Shown piece after piece: positions 54,942 to 63,323 of a stretch of DNA of 64,000 bases. Within the stretch, counting starts at the first letter, position 1. Each line of letters opens with the position of its first letter. The translations under genes and the position numbers were made by a program. The DNA is taken from assembly GCA_963757265.1 (NCBI GenBank), contig CAVWRA010000006.1:2542001-2606000 (forward strand), written 5' to 3'. The notes under the pieces were generated by a model. That model saw only the letters and a program-made list of their open reading frames with translations. It was not told the DNA's origin and ran no database searches. The DNA is from CAIVVT01 sp963757265. Its GTDB lineage: Bacteria; Acidobacteriota; Terriglobia; Bryobacterales; Bryobacteraceae.

Positions 54942-55580
54942 ATGAAACGGACGCAGCTCAGCGTGGTTTTGTGTGCGGCGTCCTGGACGCTTGCGGCCCC
55001 GGCGCAAACGGCGCAACAGCACCATCCACCGCAATCGGCGGCCGAATACGCGCGGGTCCTCGAAGATCCCGCCAGAGACGGCTGGCAGAAGCCCCATGAG
55101 GTGCTCGAAGCGCTGCAACTGAAGGGCACGGAGACGATTGCCGACATCGGCGCGGGCACCTGCTACTTCGCGCGGCGTTTCGCGCGGCGCGCCGCGCTGG
55201 TCTACGCCGTGGACATCGACGCCGGGCTCCTGGAGATCTGCCGCAAGGACGCGCCCGCGAACCTGAAGACGGTGCTGTCCGTGCCCGACGATCCGAAGCT
55301 GGCCGACGGCGCGGCGGATCTCATCTTTTTCTGCGACGTGCTGCACCACATTCAGAACCGCGCGGCGTATCTTGAAAGGGTCAGGCGGGCGCTCAAGAGC
55401 GGGGGCCGGGTGGCGGTGATCGATTTTCACAAACGGCCGTTGCCGGTGGGCCCGGGGCCCGCAATGAAGATCGCCCGCGAGACAATGGTGGAGGAGTTCG
55501 AAAAGGCGGGATTCCAGCGGGTGCAGGAGTTCGACTTCCTGCCGTATCAATATTTCCTGGTGTTTGCACGGGTCCGATAG
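54942..55580 (+). CDS. SAM-dependent methyltransferase with a signal peptide
   Basis: A 212-residue class I methyltransferase. The N-terminus is a clear signal peptide (LSVVLCAASWTLAAPAQTA). The SAM site is IADIGAGTCYFARRFA, followed by VYAVDIDAGLLE and FFCDVLHHI. These are the complete Rossmann motifs. SAM is not expected in the periplasm, so either the enzyme uses SAM in an unusual place or the signal acts as an anchor. It is followed ten bases later by the SpoIIE-like gene. Confidence 0.83.
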   Translation: MKRTQLSVVLCAASWTLAAPAQTAQQHHPPQSAAEYARVLEDPARDGWQKPHEVLEALQLKGTETIADIGAGTCYFARRFARRAALVYAVDIDAGLLEICRKDAPANLKTVLSVPDDPKLADGAADLIFFCDVLHHIQNRAAYLERVRRALKSGGRVAVIDFHKRPLPVGPGPAMKIARETMVEEFEKAGFQRVQEFDFLPYQYFLVFARVR

Positions 55581-55589
55581 GGGCAAACG

Positions 55590-57266
55590 ATGGTGGATTG
55601 GGGCGATTGGGGATGGCTGGCGCCGGCGGCGCCATGGCTGGGTGCGGCCGTGGCGCTCGTGGCCGCGCTGGTGGCCACGGCGACGGTATGGGCGCGCTGG
55701 AAGCCGGAGCCGGGCGACGAGGCCGGCGGGATGCCAGTGTCGCTGCGCTGGATCCCCGCGCTGACGCTGGGCATCGCCTGCGCGGCGGTGGTGTGGCTGA
55801 TGGCGCCGGCGGGGCAGCGGGAGCTGCAGATGGCCCTGGGCGCGGCGGCGGCATTCGGGGTGACGGCGGCGTGCGCGGTGTGGCTGGGCCGGACCGGCGA
55901 GCGAGCCGTGCGCGCGGTGCAGCAGGAGTCGTTCTGGCGGCTGAACGCCGAGGCAGTGGCGGCGCATATGCGCCACCTGTTCCTGCGGGAAGAGGTGATG
56001 GCCTATGCGGCGCAGGCGATCATGGAAGAGCTGCATGCCTCGCGCCTGCACGTCTACCTGCTGAAGGGTCACAACTTCGAACCGGCCGCTTCCCTCTCCG
56101 CCAAGGCCGGGGAGGCGGAAGTATTCTCCAAACGCGGACTGGCGGCGCTGGCGTTCTGTGCGCCGCAGAGAGCGCCGTTCGTGGAATACGTCAACCCGCG
56201 GACGGACAGGCCGGCGCGCTGGGCGCACGCCCTGCTGGGCGCGAGCGCGCTCGAAGTGCGGGCCGAGCAGAAGCGGCTGGAGGCGATGGGCGCCGAGGCC
56301 GGAGTGGCGTTCTGGCGCAATTCGCAACTGGCGGGCTTCTTCCTGATCGGAGGCCGGCTCAGGAACGAACCATTCAGCGACGCGCAGCGCGGATTCACGA
56401 TTGAAGTGGCGGCGGAAGTGGGACGCATGCTGGACGTGCTGGACGGCGCCGCCGAGCGCCTGGCACAGCTGCGGGCGTCCGAGGAGCAGGCCAAGACGCA
56501 AAACGAAATGGCGGTGCTGGTGCGGCGGCGCATGACTCCACCGGATCTGGCCGAGGTGGCGGGACTGGAGTTCGGAGTCTCGACCGACCACGCCGGGAGC
56601 GGGCGCGCCGCGTTCTGCGACACCATCGTGCTGCCGGCCTCGGCGTTGGGCCTGGCGATGGCGGAGACGGACGCGACGGGTCCGCAGGCGGCCGCGGACA
56701 TGGTGCGCCTGCAAGCGCTGCTGCGCAGCCGGTTCTACGTCTACGGCGAGGACCTGCGCGAGATGCTCGATTCGGTGGAGCGCGCGATCACGGCGGGCGA
56801 ACCGCCGGAGAAGCCGGTGCGGCTGCTGCTGGGGCGCTACGATGCGCGCTCGCGGCGCTTCGTTTACATCAATGCCGGCTACGAGCCGCCGGTGCTGATG
56901 AAAAATCGGAGCGACGGCTCGGAAACACGCCGGCTGAGCGTGACGGGACGGGCGCTGGCCGCGGGCGGCCCGGCCGACTGGGTGGTTGAGGAGATCGAAC
57001 TGCGGCGGCGGGACCTGCTGGTGCTGCTCAGTCCCGGGCTGATCAGCTCGCGCAATCCACAGGACAAGTGGAGCGAGCATCTGCTGCTCGAAAAACTGCT
57101 GGACCTGGAGATCCATTCGGCGCCGGCGATGGCCCAGCGGCTGCTGCTGGAAGCGCCCGTGGCCGAAGACGAGTCGATCCCGGCGGCGGAGCGCAGCGTG
57201 ATCGTGCTGCGGCCCGCGGAAGTGGCGCTGCGGCCGCTGCTGATGACCGCCCGGGCGGGGGCGTAG
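55590..57266 (+). CDS. Membrane SpoIIE/RsbU-like protein with GAF-like domain, probably inactive phosphatase
   Basis: A 558-residue protein. Three hydrophobic segments lie within residues 10-110 (APWLGAAVALVAALVATATVW; ALTLGIACAAVVWLM). A GAF-like region (about 125-290) and a C-terminal PP2C-like domain with QNEMAVLVRRRMTPP follow; the latter resembles the helix that precedes RsbU phosphatase domains. The GD-x-YD metal site reads AAFCDTIVL and the V-A-D-V-x-G-K-G segment reads AMAETDATGP, so metal-binding aspartates are missing or moved. YINAGYEPPVLM matches the family's N-A-G-H-x-P-P. It is probably a signalling pseudo-phosphatase. Confidence 0.7.
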   Translation: MVDWGDWGWLAPAAPWLGAAVALVAALVATATVWARWKPEPGDEAGGMPVSLRWIPALTLGIACAAVVWLMAPAGQRELQMALGAAAAFGVTAACAVWLGRTGERAVRAVQQESFWRLNAEAVAAHMRHLFLREEVMAYAAQAIMEELHASRLHVYLLKGHNFEPAASLSAKAGEAEVFSKRGLAALAFCAPQRAPFVEYVNPRTDRPARWAHALLGASALEVRAEQKRLEAMGAEAGVAFWRNSQLAGFFLIGGRLRNEPFSDAQRGFTIEVAAEVGRMLDVLDGAAERLAQLRASEEQAKTQNEMAVLVRRRMTPPDLAEVAGLEFGVSTDHAGSGRAAFCDTIVLPASALGLAMAETDATGPQAAADMVRLQALLRSRFYVYGEDLREMLDSVERAITAGEPPEKPVRLLLGRYDARSRRFVYINAGYEPPVLMKNRSDGSETRRLSVTGRALAAGGPADWVVEEIELRRRDLLVLLSPGLISSRNPQDKWSEHLLLEKLLDLEIHSAPAMAQRLLLEAPVAEDESIPAAERSVIVLRPAEVALRPLLMTARAGA

Positions 57267-57306
57267 CCGGGTCGGCCTCCCGGGCGGGAATTGCGGCGCG
57301 GCGCGG

Positions 57307-57750
57307 CTAGCGCCGGCGCGAGTAGCTGGCGGTGATATTGGAATAGACGCCGCCGCGCGGCTGGAACTCACCGGTGACGGTCATCTGGCGCGGCCGGGCG
57401 GCGCGCACGCAATCCTCTAAAAAGCGGTTGACGACGTTCTCCTGGAAGATACCCAGGTTGCGGTAGGCCAGCATGTACTGCTTCACGCTCTTGAGCTCGA
57501 GGCACAGCTTGTCGGGCACGTAGCGGATGGTGATGGTGCCGTGATCGGGCAGGCCGGTGCGCGGGCAGACGGACGTGAACTCGGGGCAAGCGATCTCAAT
57601 CTGGTAATCGCGCGAATACTGGTTGGGCCAGCATTCGATCTCCGGCAGCGGCGCGTGGACGCCGGCCGCGGCGTGTTCGTCAGTGTACAGGCGCGCGGTC
57701 TTGCCGCGGCGCTGGCCGGGCTGCGACTTATTCGTGGCCATTGGCTTCAT
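57307..57750 (-). CDS. queF: NADPH-dependent 7-cyano-7-deazaguanine reductase
   Basis: A 147-residue short (unimodular) QueF. It reduces preQ0 to preQ1 in queuosine synthesis. TSVCPRTGLPDHGTI carries the thioimide Cys and the Asp. SVKQYMLAYRNLGIFQENVVN contains the conserved Glu of the substrate pocket, with Gln where many homologues have His before it. The start is either of two ATGs (57750 or 57741). Other que genes are not in the window. Confidence 0.92.
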   Translation of the reverse strand: MKPMATNKSQPGQRRGKTARLYTDEHAAAGVHAPLPEIECWPNQYSRDYQIEIACPEFTSVCPRTGLPDHGTITIRYVPDKLCLELKSVKQYMLAYRNLGIFQENVVNRFLEDCVRAARPRQMTVTGEFQPRGGVYSNITASYSRRR

Positions 57751-57826
57751 TGTCGGACAGGCGGGCGGCTTGCGGTGAGGGGAAAGAGACCGCGCCGGGG
57801 ATTGCGCAACAGGGATGGATGTCGAG

Positions 57827-58609
57827 CTACCCGCGACGGCGGCCGAACAGACGGCCCAGGAAGCCGCTGGAAGCACTCCGCTCGGGCTTAGGCATCCAGG
57901 TCTCCACCGGCTCGCCCTCGAGGACGGCGCGCGGGTGGTCAACAAACAGCAACTGCGCGAGGTCGCGGCCATAGCGAGTGGCGACCCAGTCGAAGGCCAG
58001 GTCGAGGCGCGGTGGGCGTCCGCGCAGGTTGTGGCCGTCACTGGCGACGAAGTGCGCCAGACCTTTGTCGAGCATGGTGACGGCGAAGCGCTGTGCCTGC
58101 GGGCCGAAGTGGCCGAGTAACGACTGCGCGGTCAACTGCATGTAGCGGCCCTGCGCAACCCACTCCTCGATGCGGTCCAGCTGGTCCTGCAGCAGCGGGT
58201 TGCGCTCGGGGTGCGTCAGGATGATGCGCATCCCGGCGTCTTCCAGTTCCTGCCAGATCTGGCTGGTGTTGGGGAAGATCATCAGGTTGGAGAGTTCCAT
58301 CAGCAGGTAGGGGCCGCAGTTGATGGTGTAGCGGGTGGGGTTGGCCAGCGCAGCCTGGATGTTGTCCAGCATGAGATGGAAATCGCAGCCGCGGACAATG
58401 CGGATGCCGTCGCCCACGCGCTCCTGCGCGGCGGCCAGCAGCGCGTCAACCTGCTGGGGATCGAACGTATATTGGGTGTCGGCGTGGGGCGAGGCGACGA
58501 TGGCGGTGGTGCCGGTGTCGCGAGCCAACTGCAACAGCTCGACGGTGTCGTCCATCGTTTCGGCGCCGTCGTCGAGGCCGGGCAGAATGTGGCTGTGGAT
58601 ATCGATCAT
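57827..58609 (-). CDS. CpsB/YwqE-type PHP-domain tyrosine phosphatase
   Basis: A 260-residue PHP metalloenzyme. MIDIHSHILPGLDDGA gives the first metal ligands, VASPHADTQY the second, ILTHPERN the third, and VASDGHN the last. This is the CpsB/Wzb-like set that dephosphorylates tyrosine kinases controlling capsule and exopolysaccharide export. No kinase is adjacent, and the C-terminus has a basic tail (GRLFGRRRG). Its ATG overlaps the stop of the upstream membrane protein. Confidence 0.9.
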   Translation of the reverse strand: MIDIHSHILPGLDDGAETMDDTVELLQLARDTGTTAIVASPHADTQYTFDPQQVDALLAAAQERVGDGIRIVRGCDFHLMLDNIQAALANPTRYTINCGPYLLMELSNLMIFPNTSQIWQELEDAGMRIILTHPERNPLLQDQLDRIEEWVAQGRYMQLTAQSLLGHFGPQAQRFAVTMLDKGLAHFVASDGHNLRGRPPRLDLAFDWVATRYGRDLAQLLFVDHPRAVLEGEPVETWMPKPERSASSGFLGRLFGRRRG

Positions 58610-59142
58610 TTACCGGCGGGTTCCATCTGGGTGATGCGCGTCATGGCCCCGTCGGCGTCGGTCAGCTCGAGGGCCAGGCCGTGCCGCTTTTGGATCTCGG
58701 CGATGGAACGCGGGAAACTGGCCGCCACGGTCCGATCGGTCAGCGAACCGGCGTGGAAGCGCTCCTTGGCGCGCAGCACGGGGTTGTAGCGCCCGCCGTA
58801 GATCTTGAAGTAGTCGAGGAAACGGTCCAGGTCGTCCTGCGTGACAGGCGCGCCCTCGAGTTCGGTGCCGTCGGCCAGCAGGACATTCAGGTGCGCCTCG
58901 CGGATGACGAACAGCACATTGGACGGATTGGAAATGCGCACTTCGAGCACCGCCAGCGTGTTGTTTTCGTCGTTGGGAACGAGGCGCGTCTTGAGGATCC
59001 GCGCGTCCAGGCGCACGCGCTCGCCCTGGTTGAACCACAGCACAACCGCGACAATCAGCGCGACGATGAGGCCGGCGATCAGCAGGTACTTGACGAAGTC
59101 GGGGATCTGGAACTTGAATTCTGTGGCCAAGGCGCGGCTCAT
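58606..59142 (-). CDS. Membrane-anchored hypothetical protein
   Basis: A 178-residue protein with one N-terminal span (YLLIAGLIVALIVAVVLWF) and an extracytosolic beta-rich domain. The domain contains LAVLEVRISNPSNVLFVIREAHLNVLL, which looks like an immunoglobulin/FxLYD-like fold. No catalytic motif was seen. It is coupled to the CpsB-like gene by a four-base overlap, so a role in polysaccharide control is possible. Confidence 0.7.
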   Translation of the reverse strand: MSRALATEFKFQIPDFVKYLLIAGLIVALIVAVVLWFNQGERVRLDARILKTRLVPNDENNTLAVLEVRISNPSNVLFVIREAHLNVLLADGTELEGAPVTQDDLDRFLDYFKIYGGRYNPVLRAKERFHAGSLTDRTVAASFPRSIAEIQKRHGLALELTDADGAMTRITQMEPAGK

Positions 59143-59233
59143 ACTTCTTTCTCCCGGCGGCGGCCGGCGGAGCCGGGCGCGCGCCTGCTCGACTCTCCAG
59201 TCTATCCAAGGGAGACGCGCGGGCAGCAGAGGG

Positions 59234-60400
59234 TCAGTCGCCGAGCAGCTTGCCGTAGCCGGCCAGGCCGGGAGTGCGGTCGAAGACGGCCTTCATGCCG
59301 GCCGTAATGGGGATGGCCAGGACCAGACCGGCGCCGCCCCAGAGGATGTACCAGACCATCAGCGCGACGGTCACCGCGAGCGGGTTCAAATGCACCCGCG
59401 CGCCGACCAGCTTGGGGTACAGCAGGTTCAAGCCGACCATGTGCAACAGCGCGACGCCCACGCCCACCAGCAGGTACGGTCCCCAGTTGTCAAAGACCGG
59501 CAGCGCGGCAATGAATGGCGGCAACAGGGCCAGCGGCAGGCCCAGGTACGGGATCAGGCTCAGGAATCCGCTCAGCGGTCCGGCCATCTGCCAGTAGGGA
59601 ACTCGAGCAACGTAGAAGAACGCGGCGCTGGCCACGGACAGGATGACGCCAAGCAGAAAATTGCCCACCAGGTAAGCGCGCGCCACGTGAGCAACGCCCT
59701 TCAGAATATGGTCGAGCGTGTCCCGCGAACGCCCCTTGGCCAGGTCGAGCAGAGCGCGGCGCAGGTGGTCGCGCCAACTGAGGAAGAAATAGACCAAGAA
59801 AGGCACGAACGAGGCCAGCAGCAACGCCTCCGAGAATCGCGACAGCGACTCCCAGACGACGTTGACGAGGTCGCTCGGCTCGTGCTGAATATGGACCTCC
59901 TGCACGGTGTTGGGCGGAGCGGGCGCGGGCGCGGCCTTGCGGTTCCTGGACGCCGGCGCTTTGGCGGGCGGTTGCTCGGGTTGGATGCTGCGCAGGCGCG
60001 GCGGAATGAGTGTCTCCTCGAGCGAGCGTTGGACCGCCTCGACCTTGAGTGAGGCCGAATCGACCAGGTCGGTGATGCGCTTGCTGTAGTTGGGCATCTC
60101 GCCCCAGAAACCGACGGCCTGCGTCCAGACGCCCAGCAGCACGAAGTAGACCACGCCCAGCATCAGCGAACAGGCGAGGAAACTGGCGAAGCCGCGCCGG
60201 ATGCGCAGCCGCATAAACAACTGCACCAGCGGCTCGAGAATGAAGGCCAGCAGCACCGAACTGGTCAATGTGATGAACAGCGGGCGGCCAGCGCGCAATA
60301 ACCAGACGCTCAGGCTCAAGGCCAGCAACGTCGCGGCCAGGCGCACGGCGTGGGATTCGGCGGTTGCCGGGCTGGGCGGTGGCTCGATCTGGGTTCCCAT
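59234..60400 (-). CDS. AI-2E (PerM) family membrane protein
   Basis: A 388-residue protein with about eight spans and the family's central cytosolic helix. N-terminal LLALSLSVWLLRAGRPLFITLTSSVLLAFILEPLV and C-terminal LNPLAVTVALMVWYILWGGAGLVLAIPITAGMKAVFD are typical. A Pro/Ala-rich loop (EQPPAKAPASRNRKAAPAPAPP) is inserted in the middle. Members export autoinducer-2 or exchange ions; the role here is not known. Confidence 0.85.
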   Translation of the reverse strand: MGTQIEPPPSPATAESHAVRLAATLLALSLSVWLLRAGRPLFITLTSSVLLAFILEPLVQLFMRLRIRRGFASFLACSLMLGVVYFVLLGVWTQAVGFWGEMPNYSKRITDLVDSASLKVEAVQRSLEETLIPPRLRSIQPEQPPAKAPASRNRKAAPAPAPPNTVQEVHIQHEPSDLVNVVWESLSRFSEALLLASFVPFLVYFFLSWRDHLRRALLDLAKGRSRDTLDHILKGVAHVARAYLVGNFLLGVILSVASAAFFYVARVPYWQMAGPLSGFLSLIPYLGLPLALLPPFIAALPVFDNWGPYLLVGVGVALLHMVGLNLLYPKLVGARVHLNPLAVTVALMVWYILWGGAGLVLAIPITAGMKAVFDRTPGLAGYGKLLGD

Positions 60401-60489
60401 CGGCCTTCCAAAGAGCGGGGTTTGAATCCAGTTTAGCCCAGATGGTCCGGGCCGCCCTTCGAACTTGTGTTTCCAGGAGTAAAAGATCT

Positions 60490-60711
60490 AGCCCGGATGT
60501 TTCACCTGTGATCGCAGCGCGGCGCGATGAGCGGGCCCCAACATCAAGCCTCAACGTCAAGCAATGCCACAAGGCGCGCTTGCCGGAGCCGCCCGCAGGC
60601 GTACTTGGCCGCTACGTCGAGGACCCCGGGGTGCCCCTTGGGCCCAGCGCAACTTGAGTAGATGCGGCCCTGTCGCGCGCCGCGGCCGATGGTTGGTGAA
60701 ATATCCGGGCT
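60490..60711 (+). repeat. Dispersed inverted-repeat element, copy 5 (long form)
   Basis: About 222 bases with ends AGCCCGGATGTTTCACC and GGTGAAATATCCGGGCT, inverted repeats matching at 16 of 17 positions. The interior has the extra blocks of copy 2 (CAACATCAAGCC, GGTGCCCCTTGGGCCCA). Same orientation as copies 1-3. It lies between the AI-2E gene and the deacetylase gene, which diverge. Confidence 0.87.
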
Positions 60712-60785
60712 GGTGCGCGAATTCCGCTCCCCGCCCGCATGAGCTCAGCGCAGCGGTCGCGGCACTCGGGTTATGCTGAGGGTTC

Positions 60786-61721
60786 ATGCAACGGCTGTTA
60801 TGGGTGGCGGGGCTCGTCGCGTCGGCGGCCCTGGCGAGCGGCGCCTCGAAACGCGAAATCGCCATCACGCTCGATGATCTGCCGGCCGCGCAGTCCGGCA
60901 CGCGCGGCTGCGAATTCGGCTCCCTGCAGATGCAGACGCTGCACCTGATCACCGTCTTTCTCCACCAGCGGGCGCCGCTGACGGCCTTCGTCGAGCCTGG
61001 ATCGTGCCCCGAACTCGAACCAGGCCAGCTCGCCACCGTGCTGAAGCTGTGGCTGCAGTCCGGCGCGGCGCTGGGCAACGAGACCTTCTCCGGCGCCGAC
61101 CTCAACACCATCGACGCCGCCAAATACGAACAGGAGATCCTGCGCGCCGGCGAAGCCCTGCGCACCCTCCCCGGCGGCCCGCCGCGCTATTTTCGCTATC
61201 CGCTGCTCCACGCCGGCGCCTCGCCCCAGACCAGGGCGCGCATCGCGCAGTTCCTGGCCGCCCACGGCTACACCACTGCGCCCGTTACCATCGAAACTCT
61301 CGACTGGATGTTCTCCCTGGTCTACTCCGACGCCCTCAGCCACGGCAAGATCGAGGCCATGGAGCATGTCCATCAGGACTATCTGCCCTACATGGAGTCG
61401 GTCGTTGATTTCGTCGAGCAGCGCACCACCGAGGTGCTGGGCCGCGACATTCCGCAGATCCTGGCGCTGCACGCCAACCGCCTGAACGCCGACCTCGCCG
61501 GCGATGTGCTCGCCATGCTGAAAAGACGCGGCTACCGCTTCATCTCTCTCGACGAAGCCCTCAAGGATCCGGCCTATCAGCAGCCCGACAACTACCTCGG
61601 CCCGGACTCCTTGTCGTGGATTCAACGCTGGTCGCTCGCCAAAGGCCTGCCCGCCAGGGCCCAGCCCGCGGCGCCCGGTTGGCTCGAGAAGGAATACGAG
61701 CGCATCCGCAACGAGGAGTAA
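60786..61721 (+). CDS. Polysaccharide-deacetylase-like protein without the metal histidines
   Basis: A 311-residue exported protein (signal LLWVAGLVASAALASGA). The NodB fold starts with IAITLDDLP (Asp30, Asp31), and RYFRYPLLHAG and ILALHANRLN follow the family order. At the metal site, where relatives have GNHTxSHxDL, it reads GNETFSGADL (Glu99, Gly103). Both zinc-binding histidines are replaced, so classical deacetylation is unlikely. It could be a carbohydrate-binding or differently catalytic relative. A TTATGCT box lies close before the ATG. Confidence 0.8.
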   Translation: MQRLLWVAGLVASAALASGASKREIAITLDDLPAAQSGTRGCEFGSLQMQTLHLITVFLHQRAPLTAFVEPGSCPELEPGQLATVLKLWLQSGAALGNETFSGADLNTIDAAKYEQEILRAGEALRTLPGGPPRYFRYPLLHAGASPQTRARIAQFLAAHGYTTAPVTIETLDWMFSLVYSDALSHGKIEAMEHVHQDYLPYMESVVDFVEQRTTEVLGRDIPQILALHANRLNADLAGDVLAMLKRRGYRFISLDEALKDPAYQQPDNYLGPDSLSWIQRWSLAKGLPARAQPAAPGWLEKEYERIRNEE

Positions 61722-61835
61722 GCGCCGCGCGAATTCCTGCAGAAGGAATACGAGCGCGACTGCAAGGAGCGGTTGTGTCGTGGCGGAGTCCACCTCTGCG
61801 CCGCGTCTCCAGGTCCGGCTCCCCCTCCGCTCGGC

Positions 61836-63236
61836 TCAGATCTCGCGCCGTTTCCAGGCCCCGCGCCGGAACATCCACAGGCACATCCCGGCCAGCAGTC
61901 CCTCGGCCGCCGGGATCGCCCAATACGCGCCCGCCGCGCCCAGATGGAGGTGCACGGCCAGCCACCACGCCAGCGGCAATTGGAACAACCAGTAGGCCAC
62001 CAGGTTCAGCCGCGTCGGCGTGGCCGTGTCGCCGGCCCCGTTGAAGGCCTGCATCAACACCATTCCAAGCGCGTAAAACAGGTTGCCCGTGGAGATGATC
62101 CGCAGGCACAGCATCCCGTTTTCGATCACCGCCGCATCGCGCGTAAAGATCGTCACCAGCGGCCGCGTGAACAGCAGGAAAATCGCGCCCGACACGCCCA
62201 GCGCCGCCATGTTGTAGAACGCAATCCGCCGCACTGCCGCCGCCGCGCGCTCCGGCCGCCGCGCCCCCAGGTTCTGCCCCACCAGCGTCGTCGCCGCGTT
62301 CGAAAGGCCCCACGACGGCATCAGCGTGAAGATGATCATGCGGATCGCCACCGTGTATCCCGCCAGCGCCTCGCTGCCGAACGTGGCGATGATCCGGATC
62401 AGCCACACCCAGCTCGCCTGGGCGATCAGATACTGCAACGCGCCATTGCCCGACACGCGCGCCAGTTTCGACAGGAGCGCCCACCGCACCCGCAGATGCC
62501 GCCGCGTGATGTGCACCCGCGAGGCCGCCCCGGCCAGCAGCCAGAACTGCAGCGCCACGCCCGCCGTGCGCCCGATCGTGGTCGCCACCGCCGCGCCGGT
62601 CACGCCCATCCTCGGAAACGGGCCCAGCCCGTAGATCAGGCACGGATCCAGCACCAGGTTGATGGCGTTGGCGAACCACAGCACCCTCATCGATATCGCC
62701 GGATCGCCGGCCCCGCGGAAGATCGCGTTCATCACGAACAGCAGCATGATGCTGAACGTGCTGCCCAGCATGATCCGCGTGAACATCGCGCCCGTCGCCA
62801 CCACCGCCGCCTCAGCGTTCATCAGCCGCAACAGCTGCGGCGCGAACACCACCCCGGGCACGGCGATGGCCGCTGCCAGCAACAGCCCCAGAATCACGGC
62901 CTGCACGGCCGATTCCGCCGCCCCCTCGGCGTCCTTCTCGCCGATGCGCCGCGCCACCATCGCCGTCGTCGCCATGCTGGCGCCCATGGCCACGCCGTAG
63001 AAGATGGTCATCAGCGTCTCCGTCAGCCCCACCGCCGCCACGGAAACCGCGCCCAGCCGCGCCACCCAGAACATGTCCACGATGGCGAACAGAGACTCCA
63101 TGCACGTCTCCAGCACCATCGGTACGGCCAGCAGGAAGATCGCGCGCCGCAGCGGCAGAACGGTGTAGTCCTGCGCCACGCCGGTGAGCGACGTGCGCAG
63201 CTCGGCCCACACGCTGGGGGAAGCGTCGTGATCCAA
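61836..63236 (-). CDS. MATE family efflux transporter
   Basis: A 466-residue inner-membrane antiporter with 12 spans in two similar halves. The first repeat begins AIFLLAVPMVLETCMESLFAIVDMFWVARLG, the classic MATE first helix. The matching part of the second half is LSNAATTLVGQNLGARRPERA. It belongs to the NorM/DinF-like group and probably exports drugs or metabolites with Na+ or H+ in return. It starts 87 bases from the divergent NAD synthetase gene. Confidence 0.9.
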   Translation of the reverse strand: MDHDASPSVWAELRTSLTGVAQDYTVLPLRRAIFLLAVPMVLETCMESLFAIVDMFWVARLGAVSVAAVGLTETLMTIFYGVAMGASMATTAMVARRIGEKDAEGAAESAVQAVILGLLLAAAIAVPGVVFAPQLLRLMNAEAAVVATGAMFTRIMLGSTFSIMLLFVMNAIFRGAGDPAISMRVLWFANAINLVLDPCLIYGLGPFPRMGVTGAAVATTIGRTAGVALQFWLLAGAASRVHITRRHLRVRWALLSKLARVSGNGALQYLIAQASWVWLIRIIATFGSEALAGYTVAIRMIIFTLMPSWGLSNAATTLVGQNLGARRPERAAAAVRRIAFYNMAALGVSGAIFLLFTRPLVTIFTRDAAVIENGMLCLRIISTGNLFYALGMVLMQAFNGAGDTATPTRLNLVAYWLFQLPLAWWLAVHLHLGAAGAYWAIPAAEGLLAGMCLWMFRRGAWKRREI

Positions 63237-63323
63237 CTCATAAGTCTATCGGCCCCGCAGCCCCGATTTCCGCCGCTGCAACGGGTTTGTCGAGCTCCGG
63301 CCGCTACAATAAGAGCAAGTCCC

